From: Escarpia spicata
Lineage: Eukaryota; Annelida; Polychaeta; Sabellida; Siboglinidae
Assembly: GCA_963995525.1 (NCBI GenBank)
Contig: OZ023211.1
Location: forward strand, 55,895,471-55,959,470
Reading direction: 5' to 3'
DNA length: 64,000 nt
Each line of letters begins with the position of its first letter. Positions within the stretch are counted from its first letter, which is position 1. Of the stretch, positions 36,209-45,775 are shown one piece after another. The notes below the pieces were generated by a model, which worked only from the letters and a program-made list of their open reading frames with translations, was not told the origin of the DNA and searched no databases. Position numbers and translations under genes: made by a program.

Positions 36209-36578
36209 TGTGCCTCTTTTAAATGATTTATTAAAAATTGTGATATTCTGTGTATACAGGAGCTTATGCTTATTGAAAAAGATTGTCATTTACTCAACAC
36301 CTGCCATGATGGTTATGCAGGGTACGGCGTGTCTCCTGTAGACGTCTGAAGTGGTATTTTATTAGGGAGGCCATATGGTGGGGTAGGATTTTTATGGAAA
36401 TGTTCCCTTGATAAATACATTACCATAATGGATCATTGCTATGACTAGCTTTGGGGCATAAAAATATGTTGGGGCAATAAAGTGTATTATTTATTAAATG
36501 TATACTTACCGTAAGAATGTGAAGAAAACCGGGACAGGTTTAATGAATATATGTCTAAAATTGTTGGTATACATTGTT
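36209..36578 (+). mobile_element. LINE endonuclease, left part, split by the Polinton
   Basis: Plus-strand translation gives GRPYGGVGFLW, then GNKVYYLLNVYLP and ECEENRDRFNEYM, the central part of an APE endonuclease of a jockey/CR1-like LINE. Three in-frame stops and an upstream frameshift show it was already decayed. The sequence is cut at 36578 by the Polinton and resumes at 53241 with the G-D-F-N motif. Confidence 0.8.
36573..36578. repeat. Polinton target-site duplication, left (ATTGTT)
   Basis: Six bases identical to 53241-53246. Six-base duplications are typical of Polinton integration by a retroviral-type integrase. Confidence 0.93.
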
Positions 36579-36827
36579 AGTAGTATGTAGACAAGGCAGA
36601 GGCACGCCCCGCCCCTTTTTGACCTACTTTAGGCCTAACTACATGCATAAAAAACGTCCTTATCTTTTTCGGGAACCTACTTATAAAAAAAGATCAAAGG
36701 ATTTTGTGTAACCTGAGAGAAATCGGGAACCTACTTATAAAAAACGTAATTGATGGCCTGTCACTTTTTGATTGATGACATTGAGGTGCCACCTAGCGAG
36801 TAGCCCAGTAATTAGTTTAGCCCTAGC
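36579..36827 (+). repeat. Polinton left terminal inverted repeat
   Basis: About 249 bases matching the reverse complement of 52991-53240 with few differences. It contains a GC-box-like CCCCGCCCC, two TTATAAAAAACG-like words and a conserved end CCCTAGC, after which the arms diverge. Confidence 0.95.
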
Positions 36828-37160
36828 TGATATAACGACGTCCCTAGTTACGTAGCAGCGTCCCTAGTTACGATATAACCATATGGTTATAGCTAAAACC
36901 ACCTAGCGATCACCATTAGGATATAACAGCGTCCCTAGTTACGATATAGCCATATGGTTATAGCTAAAACCACCGTGGTTATATTATAGCTAAAACCACC
37001 GTGGTTATGAAGGCGCTAAACCCACTGTGTACGAAGGATATAACAGCGTCCCTAGTTACGATATAGCCATATGGTTATAGCTAAAACCACCGTGGTTATA
37101 TTATAGCTAAAACCACCGTGGTTATGAAGGCGCTAAACCCACTGTGTACGAGAATACCCG
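36828..37160 (+). repeat. Left subterminal repeats with short palindromes
   Basis: A 117-bp unit is repeated in tandem (starts 36919 and 37036). Inside and before it are perfect or near-perfect palindromes AACCATATGGTT and AACCACCGTGGTT, each several times, plus repeated AGCGTCCCTAGTTACGATAT. Such arrays next to TIRs could be protein-binding sites for replication or transposition; that role is inference. Confidence 0.85.
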
Positions 37161-37565
37161 CTGTACCCTATACCGCTGAGTGATTACAGCAGCAGCAGCA
37201 GCAGCAGCGGTGGAATTTGATCTACGGCCTAGTTACGGGCGGTTAAAATTAGATCTACGGCTGGCAGCTGTTAGCCGGTTCTGTAACGGCGTTGATTTCA
37301 GCTGGCTGGCGTTATTAAAACGAATCCCATGCATGCGTTTAAAAGCTATATTCAGCGGGCGGTCTGTGAAGGCAGGATGTTTATGCGGTGGATAGACGAA
37401 TGGACGCAAAATGGTGGTATGTTTTTATATAGCCGATACTATCAAAACGAAACGAGGAGCATGCATGCGTTTAGTATTTAAAACCTGTACTAAATAGCAG
37501 GATAGTCGCCTATAGGCGATGGATAGTCGAGTGAATGCAAAAGGGGTGTAAGTTATGTTTGTTTA
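37161..37565. other. Polinton left arm, no gene called
   Basis: Holds a (CAG)n run at about 37187-37208 directly after ATTACAG, and diverged duplicates of ATGCATGCGTTTA and ATGGATAGWCGA words. A 71-codon ORF at 37180-37395 begins within the CAG run and is not convincing. Confidence 0.5.
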
Positions 37566-38472
37566 TTAATAGAAATCACGGTGGCGACGTGAACCAGGCG
37601 GGCGGCTCTGAGCTTGGCCCAAGTGCGGTAGCCGAGCTGTTCGTGAACGGTCCGAGTCGTATTGGCGTTGCATTAACGTCGAGCGACCTGCTGGTACTAA
37701 CGGCGAGTTAAAGCCGCGTCTCTCGTATAGTTCATTAGCGGGGACAGGCGTGTACCACGACCCGTCGTCCGCGCGTAAGGAAAACGACGAGAGGATTCCG
37801 TCGGCGTAATCGTCGTTGTCGTCGGAAGCCCTGTCGACTAGGAACGGGTGGGGAGTAGTGGCGACGAATTCCTCGTCTGTCAAGCCCGGGAAGACGGTTG
37901 GCTCATCGTCTCCCAACCCCTGGAAGTCGACGGGAGTTGGTGGCCGTGGCACGCCGGTGACGCGACAGACAGGCCTATCGTCGACGTTTGGCCGTGTCGG
38001 CAGTATGATAGGGCGTGGCAGGTGGTTTCTGTGAATAACGCATTTGGCAATTAAGTAAAATTAATTACGTATACGAAAATGTACTAAATAATAAGTTATA
38101 AAAAAGTAATTAATAAAGAATGAAAACGTGTACTAAATATAAGTAAATAAATTATGAAAAGTAATTAATAAAGAATGAAAACCTACAGCTGTACTAAATA
38201 ATTAATAAAGAATTACATATATAATTAAAGAATATAAAGAAATTATAAATAGAGGTGTTCGAAAAAGTAGCAGCACTAAATATAAGTTATAAAAGTAATT
38301 AAATAAAGAATGAAAACTTACAGCTGTAGTAATTAATAAAGAATTACATATATAATTAAAGAATTACAGATATAATAATAAGTTATAAAAAGTAAATAAT
38401 AAGAAATACAACGTACCGCTGTTCGTTTGCGGCGGCAGGTTCTCGCGTAGCAAGTGTTCGGGAGGCGGCCAT
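37566..38472 (-). CDS. Two-exon Polinton gene, unrecognised acidic/Pro-rich protein
   Basis: Exon 1 runs from ATG at 38472 to 38417 (18 codons plus two bases) and ends at a strong donor AGCG|GTACGT. Exon 2 starts at 38028 after acceptor gttattcacag and runs to a TAA at 37566. The two bases left by exon 1 and the first base of exon 2 make one codon, and the frame is then open to the end, giving about 172 residues. The intron (38416-38029) is AT-rich. The protein starts Ala/Glu-rich, has a PTRPN segment, a Cys pair region, a Pro-rich stretch, an acidic middle (around ASDDNDDYADG) and an Arg-rich tail. I do not recognise it. It reads outward, opposite to its left-arm neighbours. Confidence 0.55.
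38244..38280 (+). promoter_or_regulatory. TATA-type promoter module, copy 1
   Basis: TATAAATAG followed by RGGTG, a CGAAAA word and GTAGCAGCAC. The same arrangement occurs at 41489 just before the DNA polymerase start. Here no good ORF follows, and it lies inside the intron of the opposite-strand gene, so it may be an orphan duplicate. Confidence 0.5.
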
Positions 38473-39097
38473 GATAGCGAATGAGCGAAGACCGTTGCAT
38501 TGTTGTCTAAAGTCAGGTATGTGTTAAGCGCGCATGCGCAAAAGTGACGTAAAACATCGAAGGCAAAAGAGATCAAAATAGCAATAAACGAACGTTTAAA
38601 TGCATAAAATGAACCGTTGTATACGCTTAGTTAGGGATCAGGCATATTGTGGAGTATTAATAATAGAGAAATTCGATGTGAAAGTCACATTTGACAACGA
38701 ACGCACTAACGTGAACGTATAATTTTTTTCTTGGCGATAACTAGAAACCGGATGGTGACGCAAACCAGCTGTGACGCTAATGGGGTAGCTTATCGTGATT
38801 GGAATGTGAAGAGCGAACAATGCTTTTTCCAAAGCCTAACCGACTCGTTAAAAGTATGAATTTAAGCGTTGTGTGTGATCGGTGGAGAGTAGGGAATTAT
38901 GTGGTGTTATTATTTTATTAAAATTGGCTGTAAATAAACGTTTGTCAAAGAACGCACTGCATGACCGTTCAATTTTTTTCCGAAAATAAAAGACATCGGA
39001 TACTAGGCAGTTATGCGTTAGAGCACATGCGCGTAATGTTGTAATAGAACCGTCGATTAGGGCGGTATGTGTTAAGTACGCATGCGCCGTATGTTGC

Positions 39098-39105
39098 TTA
39101 TATAA
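39098..39105 (+). promoter_or_regulatory. TATA box before the RPA-like gene
   Basis: TTATATAAACCG lies about 105 bases before the ATG at 39207 and only about 20 before the ATG at 39123. The spacing places transcription start near 39128, which favours 39207 as the first usable start. Confidence 0.5.
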
Positions 39106-39153
39106 ACCGTTGAAAAATTGGTATGTGGAATAACCCAAGTGGTCTGACTTATT

Positions 39154-39190
<37 letters not shown>

Positions 39191-39206
39191 TTCTTCCACT
39201 GCGAGA

Positions 39207-39923
39207 ATGGCCGACCATAATGAGATGACGACACCGGTGAAAAAGCTGAAGGCGATGCGTAAACAGGCGTGTAAGGCGAGTGGAAGTCAGCAGCAACCGA
39301 TAGTGCCTGCGGCGGCGACAACACCGCCTGCTAAGAGACCCGTGTTGGTTATAGCGTCCCCGATCGGGCGTAAACGTGGGGCTGATAAAGCGGCTTTGGA
39401 GGAACCGACTCGGCGCGCTTCGCTTGAGAGAGAGTGCAGCACTGCAACGTCATCACAGGCTACATTGGTGAGTGTGAGGGAGTTGGCGTGCGCTGAGAAC
39501 GGCGTATATAAACTTAAGACGCCTGCCTTTATCGAGGCTGTGTGTTATAAAGACCAGTGCACGTACAGGGGATGTTCCCATTGCCGACGCAAGCTGTATC
39601 AGAAAACCACAGATGGCATTATGCTATGTCGAACCCACGGGGAGCAGGACAGGGTGAAACATTTCTTTGCGCTGCGTGTGATGATACGAGACGGGGATGA
39701 AGAAGAATATGAGCTGTGGCTGACGTTGTTTAGAACGCAAATGGCTAAGCTCGTTGAGTACCGGGCTGATTACTTGGTGGAATTAAATGAGGAGGAGCTT
39801 CGTGATACTGTACTTGAGTTGACAGGTACGAAAGTGGAGCTCAGTGTGCGTAAGACGACCTGGCAAGGCGAGGCGTCTTATACGGTGCGCACACTGAAGA
39901 GATACGTTGACGACGACTACTGA
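39207..39923 (+). CDS. RPA1-C-like single-strand DNA-binding protein (zinc-ribbon OB fold)
   Basis: The ORF is open from ATG 39123; ATG 39207 (AGAATGGCC) is preferred because the earlier one precedes a (CAG)n serine run and sits at the expected cap site. The N-terminal ~90 residues are basic and disordered. The C-terminal ~130 carry a zinc-ribbon pattern (CTYRGCSHCRRKL, then MLCRTHG), an OB-like core with RVMIRDGDEEEYELWLTLF, a helix, and a final strand SYTVRTLKRY. The order matches the C-terminal DNA-binding domain of replication protein A large subunit. Probable role: coating displaced strands in protein-primed replication, next to the polymerase gene. Assignment is by pattern only; a structure search would decide. 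Confidence 0.55.
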   Translation: MADHNEMTTPVKKLKAMRKQACKASGSQQQPIVPAAATTPPAKRPVLVIASPIGRKRGADKAALEEPTRRASLERECSTATSSQATLVSVRELACAENGVYKLKTPAFIEAVCYKDQCTYRGCSHCRRKLYQKTTDGIMLCRTHGEQDRVKHFFALRVMIRDGDEEEYELWLTLFRTQMAKLVEYRADYLVELNEEELRDTVLELTGTKVELSVRKTTWQGEASYTVRTLKRYVDDDY

Positions 39924-39942
39924 TGGGTTTCTTGTGTTATAG

Positions 39943-40475
39943 GAGGCCCCGCTGGTGACGGCGTTGCTAACTCGTAAACCGACGAGTGATGAGGCTGCGC
40001 GCCTACTAGACGAGATAGTCGAAAATTACATAATGGCCTGGTGTTCAGCTTACGAAGCGATGAGCGCCTACTAGTCGAGCTACATAATAGAACGGTGCTC
40101 AGCTTACGAACTTATTTAAAGCATGACATTTATTTTGTTTTGTCTGTAGGAGGTGCGCCGAGTACTGCTGGAAATGTTAGCCAATAACGAAAGGATGCGT
40201 GCAAGGTACGCGGAGGTTGCCTTGTTCGTACAAACACTGCTGGATCGGACAGTGACGGATAGTGAGACGAAAGATGCTGCGCTGCTGGCTCGTGTTACCG
40301 CTGAAAAAGAGGCGGACTAATAATAATGTGTGTTTGTAGAGAGCGCAGCGGCGTGAACGTACCACTGAGGATGCTGCGTTCGAGAGATTACTACTGAAGT
40401 ACGACGCTGAGGCGCGTGCAAAGTATGCGTACGCGTTACGGTCGTGCGCACGATCGCCGTGGGACTGGGAAGCGT
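39943..40475 (+). other. Three splice-acceptor-led short ORFs after the RPA-like gene
   Basis: Acceptor-like sites end at 39942 (tttcttgtgttatag), 40150 (ttgttttgtctgtag) and 40339 (atgtgtgtttgtag). After each, only the phase-0 frame is long open: about 44, 56 and 45 codons, ending TAG, TAA and TAA. The products are helical and charged (for example RRVLLEMLANNERMRARYAE; FERLLLKYDAEARAKYAYAL). None starts with ATG. The stop before the first and third acceptors falls in a branch-point-like CTGAT or CTAAT about 20 bases before the AG. They may be exons separated by very small introns, alternative 3' exons, or trans-splice sites. A duplicated GCTTACGAA-containing segment lies at 40000-40120. Confidence 0.4.
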
Positions 40476-40533
40476 AATTATAATGTATGTTTGTAGGCGC
40501 CTTGCTGACGCTAGGACATGCTTTGTGCTGTAG

Positions 40534-41139
40534 GGATGCGCGGGCGTCGTCGATAGCGCGTTGGATGCTATCATCGAGGAGGCGCTTGGTGCACCGCCGC
40601 CTTACGAAAGTCTGCACCAGATCGTGCCGTCGTGTTGTTGGAATCCATCACCGTCGGAAGTGATACAACGACACGTCGTCGAGACGGGGCGGGGTCAGTT
40701 GGCTTGTCGATATGAACGACATGCGATGTCCCTTCTCGCTGAACACCTCGGTGAGATGATACTGGAGATGGCGCGCGATCGATGCGGTGCTTGCGAGGTT
40801 AATGAGGGCTGTCCGTACGTGCATATGGTCGGCTATCGCGCGGGTCGGCCTACTCGTGTGTACGCACAGCGCTACGACAACGTAGCCGACCTCGTCACGC
40901 ATCACTTCAACGCCGTGTTGGAAACGTGTCTACATCGATCGCTGATACCGACCTTCGTACGTCTCGTGCAGCTACTACACGTTAAGGCGCACGGACAGCA
41001 ACCGGGGCGTGCGGGGGAACTGTATTTGGTCCAGTTCGTGTCGGACTGGCTACTTGGCACGGATTGGCACGACTTCATCAACCGCGCTCGACTGGAATCG
41101 GCAGTGCACGTGTACATACAGTGCAGAAGCGGCCTTTAA
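40534..41139 (+). CDS. Unrecognised Polinton protein with Cys/His cluster
   Basis: Open from the acceptor-like gctttgtgctgtag (ends 40533) to TAA at 41139, 201 codons in phase 0. No ATG occurs in the first ~55 codons, so the start probably comes from an upstream exon. The protein has an acidic start, a GAPPPYESL segment, a cluster RCGACEVNEGCPYVHM, and a long helical second half. Cys-x2-Cys...(P)-x-x-H clusters of this sort recur in other Polinton and viral proteins I have seen, but I cannot name the family. It sits between the RPA-like gene and DNA polymerase on the same strand. Confidence 0.5.
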   Translation, partial: GCAGVVDSALDAIIEEALGAPPPYESLHQIVPSCCWNPSPSEVIQRHVVETGRGQLACRYERHAMSLLAEHLGEMILEMARDRCGACEVNEGCPYVHMVGYRAGRPTRVYAQRYDNVADLVTHHFNAVLETCLHRSLIPTFVRLVQLLHVKAHGQQPGRAGELYLVQFVSDWLLGTDWHDFINRARLESAVHVYIQCRSGL

Positions 41140-41239
41140 ATCGAATGAACATTACTGCTTATTCTGCTGATTTGCTTTTAATAACGCTTTACGTTGTACG
41201 ATACGCTTAATAAAACGTTGAAAATGTACGTTCCGTTTC

Positions 41240-41485
41240 CGAGTTGACACACACACACACACACAAACCACCTCCGCGCACGTTACTTAACAAAACCACC
41301 ACCCCCACAAAACACTGCGCATGTCCGTACCAAGGTTACTTAACAAAACCACCACCCCCACGTTACTTACTACGCATGTCCGTACCACCACCCCACCGCA
41401 ACACCGCGCATGTCCATTACTTAACAAAACCACCACCCCCAACGAAACACTGCGCATGTCCGTAACACCACCACCACAGTACCTC
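41240..41485 (+). repeat. CA run and ACCACCACCCCC minisatellite
   Basis: A short (CA)n is followed by four or five diverged units combining ACTTAACAAAACCACCACCC with CGCATGTCCGTACC words. It lies in the promoter-proximal region of the polymerase gene. Confidence 0.85.
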
Positions 41486-41488
41486 TGT

Positions 41489-41527
41489 TATAAATAGGGG
41501 TGACCTCGAAAAGGTAGCAGCACAAAA
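41489..41527 (+). promoter_or_regulatory. TATA-type promoter of the DNA polymerase gene (module copy 2)
   Basis: TATAAATAG, then GGGTG, CTCGAAAA and GTAGCAGCAC, 43 bases before the ATG at 41532. The module is shared with 38244-38280, so it looks like an element-specific promoter. Confidence 0.6.
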
Positions 41528-41531
41528 AAGT

Positions 41532-44500
41532 ATGCCGCCTACTAGGTGGCAATGTCCGAAATGCGGTACTTATTTCGCGAAACAGTCGACGTTAGAACGA
41601 CACGCGAAGAGTTCGAAACGACGCGGCGATAACGCGCTATGCGTAAAGCGACGAGAGTGTCCTAAATGCGGCGTAACGTACAGTACGCGCGCCGCTATGC
41701 TACGACACCTGAGGGAACGGTGCGGTCGTCAGGTGTCGCCACCTTCCAATGAACCGCCACCACCACCACCAACGCCATCAGCCGACGCTCTTCAACGCGT
41801 CGTGGACGAGCATCGACGTAGCATAGAGACGTCGATAGCGCTCGGTGCCGTGCAGTCCCGCTACAACTATCGCATGACCGCCTGTACAAGTACGCGGGTG
41901 CTCGAACCGCGTCTGAGGGTTATGTTTAGCGAACAAAAGAATGCGTTTAAAATAAACGTAAGCTATGGTTTCGTGTTACGTCACAAGGTGTCGGGTCGTT
42001 ACCGCTATTTTCACTCGTCCTGTAACTGCTGCGGTCGCCTTCTCGAAACGCCCGCCCTCGTAACCGATAGCCGTTCTTTCGAACGATTCCTCGACGTCGT
42101 GCGCACGACCGACGTACTACAGTACGTCATCGCGCAGCGTCCCGATTCGGGGTAGGTGGTCGAGCTCGTAACGAACGCCACCTACTTCGTGAACGCCATC
42201 CTAAACCATCCTATCGATTGCGTTGGCACCGCGCTCCCCGCCTACGTGCGCAACAACAAGCACGTCGTGACGTTGACGAACGATCATCGAGGCACGCCCT
42301 ACGACGATCATCTATGCCTCTTCCAGTGCATCGGCCTCCACCTGCAACGCAGGGGTCGCGGAACGCGGAACGAGCGCAAAATAAATACGATCCGTTTAAC
42401 GCGAGTCGCTAAACAACTGCGCGCGCGCTACGACACGACGACGACGAACGGCGTGCACCTGAACGAACTGGAACGCGTGCAGACGGTTTTCGGCATCAAC
42501 ATCGCCGTCTATCGACTGACGCCGACTGGCGCCGCCGAACTAGTCCGTCGGTCGATCGAAACGCACCCCACGACCCTGAACGTCAACCTGTACGAGAAGC
42601 ACTTCTCGTACATAGTCGACCTGCGCGCGTACACGAAAACGTACAAGTGTTCGAAATGCGGCAGCGCCCTCTGGCGGTACCCGACTCTTTTACGACGTCA
42701 CGAAGCGACGTGCGAAGGCGGCGTTCGTCACGTGTTTCCCGGCGGCGTCTACCGACCGACGCCGTCCGTATTTCAGAGGCTCGACGACGAAGGTATCGAC
42801 GTCGGCGTCTGCGCTACTATCAGTACCGCGCGACATTCGATTTTGAATGTTATTTTGGCGCCAACTACCTGCCGTTGGATACCGACAAATGTCGATGGCT
42901 AGCGCGACACGAACTGCTCAGCGTGAGCGTCGCGTCGAACGTCCCCGGATACGAAGCGGCGCGCTGTTACGTCACGACCGGTGATTCGATCGAACTAGCG
43001 CGCCGCCTCATCGATCACCTGGAAGCCGTGAGCGCGGCGGCGTGCGCGGCTCTACGCCCCCGCTATGACGCGGTCTTCGAGGCGCTCAAAGCGCTCGACG
43101 ACGACTGGCGGCGACGACGCGACGACGACAACGATGCGTCACCGTACGCCGCACTCACCGACCGCCTGTGGACGCACCTTCGTCAAATGCCCGTACTGGG
43201 CTTCAACAACGATATATTCAACAAGTACGATTTGAACGTCATCAAAAAGTACTTGACCCCCCTGCTCATAACCGACGACGCGCAGCACACATCGTCAGCG
43301 TTCACCATTAAACGACAGAACAAGTACATGTGCCTGACGACATCGACGTTGAAATTTCTCGACATAACTAATTACCTCGCGCCCGGTGTCAGCTACGAGC
43401 GCTATCTGAAAGCGTACGGCTGCGCGGCAACGAAGGGGTACTTTCCGTACGAGTATATCGACGCGTTGACGCGCCTGGACGAGACCGTCCTGCCGCCGCG
43501 CGAAACTTTCTACAGCCACCTGAAATGGGAATCTCCGCGGAGGCGTACGAAATTTGTGCGACGGCGTGGCGCGACGAGCGCATGACGACGATGCGCGATT
43601 TTCTAATCTGGTATAATAACCGAGATGTGGCGCCGTTTCTCGAGGCCCTCGAGCGGCAGTTCGCCTTCTATCGACGTCAGCGCATCGACATGTTCAAGGA
43701 TGCCATCAGCGTACCGGGGTTGACGTTGTTGTACCTATTCAACGACCTACCGCTGTCAATCCATGTCTCGCTGTTCAACGAGTCCAACAAAGACCTGCAC
43801 CACCTACTGCAGTCACAGATCGTCGGCGGTCCATCGATCATCTTCGCGCGTCATCACGATGCCGGCGTGACGTCGATTCGAGGCGGCAACAACCCGTGTC
43901 GTTCGATAGTCGGCTATGACGCGAACGGCCTCTATCTATCGGCGATGATGCGGGAGATGCCGACGGGTTGGTACACGCACCGACGCGCTGAGACCGGCTT
44001 TCGAGCGGAACGCGTGCACCGCTACGGTCGTATGGCCGTAGAGTGGTTGACGTACGAAGCGGAACGCGTCGGCACTCCTATACGACACCAGTTGAATGGA
44101 CGAGAGAAGCGCGTCGGCAAGTACCGAGTCGACTGTTGGTGCGCCGCCACGCGAACGGCGTATCAATTTCACGGCTGCTACTTTCACGGCTGCCCGATAT
44201 GCCAGACGCAGGTGACGACGAACGCCGTCAACGGTCAACCGATGACGACGCTGTACGCCGCGACGATCGCCGTGACGGCCTACCTGCGCCGCCACGTCGA
44301 CGCCGTCGTCGAAATGTGGGAGTGCCAGTGGCGAGCCGTGAGACCCCCGTGACGCCACCCGACGCGTCACGATGGCAACCGGCGAGGTGCGTAACGCACT
44401 CGACGATACTGGAGGGTGTACGTGACGGATCTCTCGCGCTAAGTTCGCCGAAATGCAGCCCGTCTTCAAGAACGTCGATATCACGCGCGACGATCTCAGC

Positions 44501-45601
44501 CCGTTCATGCGCCGCTACGCCGAGTCGCACGATCTACTCACCCGACCTCAACGGACGCTCGTCGGTAGCTACTTCGGCACGGCGATCGTGTTCGCTACGC
44601 CCCTCCTACGCTGGTATCTGGAGCACGGGCTCGTCGTCGCGCGAATCTACCAGGTGATCGAGTACACACCGATTGCGTGCTTTCGCCGTTTCGGCGACAC
44701 GGTGTCGACGGCGCGACGCGAGGGCGACGTCGACCCCGACAAAGCGATCATCGCCGACACCTTTAAACTACTCGGCAACAGTTCGTACGGGAAGACGATT
44801 ACGCGCGTCGATCGGCACCGGGATATCAAGTACGCCACGCCGATCGGTGCCTCGCAACTCGTCAACAACCGTCGCTTCCGGCAACTCGACGTCGTCGTCG
44901 TCGACGACGAACTGTACGAGGTGGAGCTGAATAAGCGCAACGTCGTCTACGGCCTGCCGATTCAAATCGGTTATTTCGTGTATCAATACGCGAAATTACG
45001 AATGCTCGAGTTTTATTACGACTTCGTCGATGCCTACATTCCCCGACCGCTCTTCCAGTACTGCGCTATGGATATCGACTCGGCGTACATAGCCCTCGCG
45101 GGTCACGACATCGACGCGCTCGTACCGGAAGCGCTGCGCGAACACTACTTCCGGAATCGATCGCTCTGGTTTCCGGCCGAATGTCGCGACGCGCACGTGG
45201 ACGCGTACGTACGACGCCGCGTCGCCGGACTGACGTGGGAGGGTGGCGACTGCTGCGCGCGCCGTCTTCTGTTCGATCGTCGAACGCCGGGTCTCTTCAA
45301 AGAAGAGTGGCGCGGCGACGGAATCGTGGCGCTGTGCAGCAAGACGTACTACTGCTTCGGCGGCGACAACGGCTCGAAGTACAGCACGAAGGGATTGAGC
45401 AAGCGTCAGAACGATATCGACGAGCACGCCTTCATCGCCGTACTGCGCGACCGACGCAGCGGCGTCGGCTGGAACCGCGGCTTCCATGTGAAAAACTCGT
45501 CCGTGTTTACTTACGTTCAAGAGCGCGCGGCGTTCAGCTACTTCTACGCTAAACGCCGCGTGCTCGACGACGGCGTCACCACGGCACCGATACTCGTCTA
45601 A
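41532..45601 (+). pseudogene. Protein-primed family B DNA polymerase (pPolB), four frames
   Basis: Starts at ATG 41532 with C2H2/C-x2-C zinc fingers (PKCGTYFAKQSTLERH; a second at about 41660 and a third near 42646). An in-frame TAG lies at 42153-42155. The frame shifts near 42810, just before Exo I (TFDFECYF), with Exo II-like GFNNDIFNKYDL following. It shifts again near 43530, leading to motif A (GYDANGLYLSAM, 43913-43948), and once more between 44340 and 44430, leading to motif B (LLGNSSYGKT) and motif C (MDIDSAYIAL, where D-T-D-S is usual). TAA is at 45599. Role: terminal-protein-primed replication of the element. With one nonsense and three frame changes it is not functional as assembled. 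Exo and Pol residues are otherwise conserved, so decay is recent or some breaks are assembly errors. Confidence 0.93.
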
Positions 45602-45775
45602 CTCGTATAACAACTAACTCGTCTAACTCGCCTAACCTACCCTAGGGGTGGGGGGGCCGCCTAGGGGTAGGGTTCTGTATGTATGTATGTAGGTAGGGTA
45701 ATAAAACACAATTGCGTACCTTTCATCGTTTTGTATTACTATACACGTAAAAGCGAAGCGAAGCGAAGCGAAGCG
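45602..45775. terminator. Convergent intergenic region between the two gene blocks
   Basis: Contains direct repeats TAACTCGTCTAACTCG, a C/G-run with CCTAGGGGT words, a (TGTA)n piece, an AATAAAA at about 45700-45706 that can serve as polymerase polyadenylation signal, and a five-fold AAGCG repeat at about 45751-45775 next to the protease stop. Confidence 0.5.

Noticed and set aside
37180..37395. Ala-rich plus-strand gene in the left arm
   Set aside because: It begins in a CAG run, lacks recognisable motifs and has no promoter-like sequence in place.
42156..42902. A separate gene starting after the TAG at 42153
   Set aside because: It is in the same frame as the upstream zinc-finger part and continues the polymerase N-terminus; the only start would be GTG.
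44043..44657. Arg/Ser-rich 204-codon ORF on the plus strand and opposite-strand ORFs over the polymerase
   Set aside because: Out-of-frame shadows caused by CGN-rich codon use in the polymerase gene; polymerase motifs lie in the other frames.
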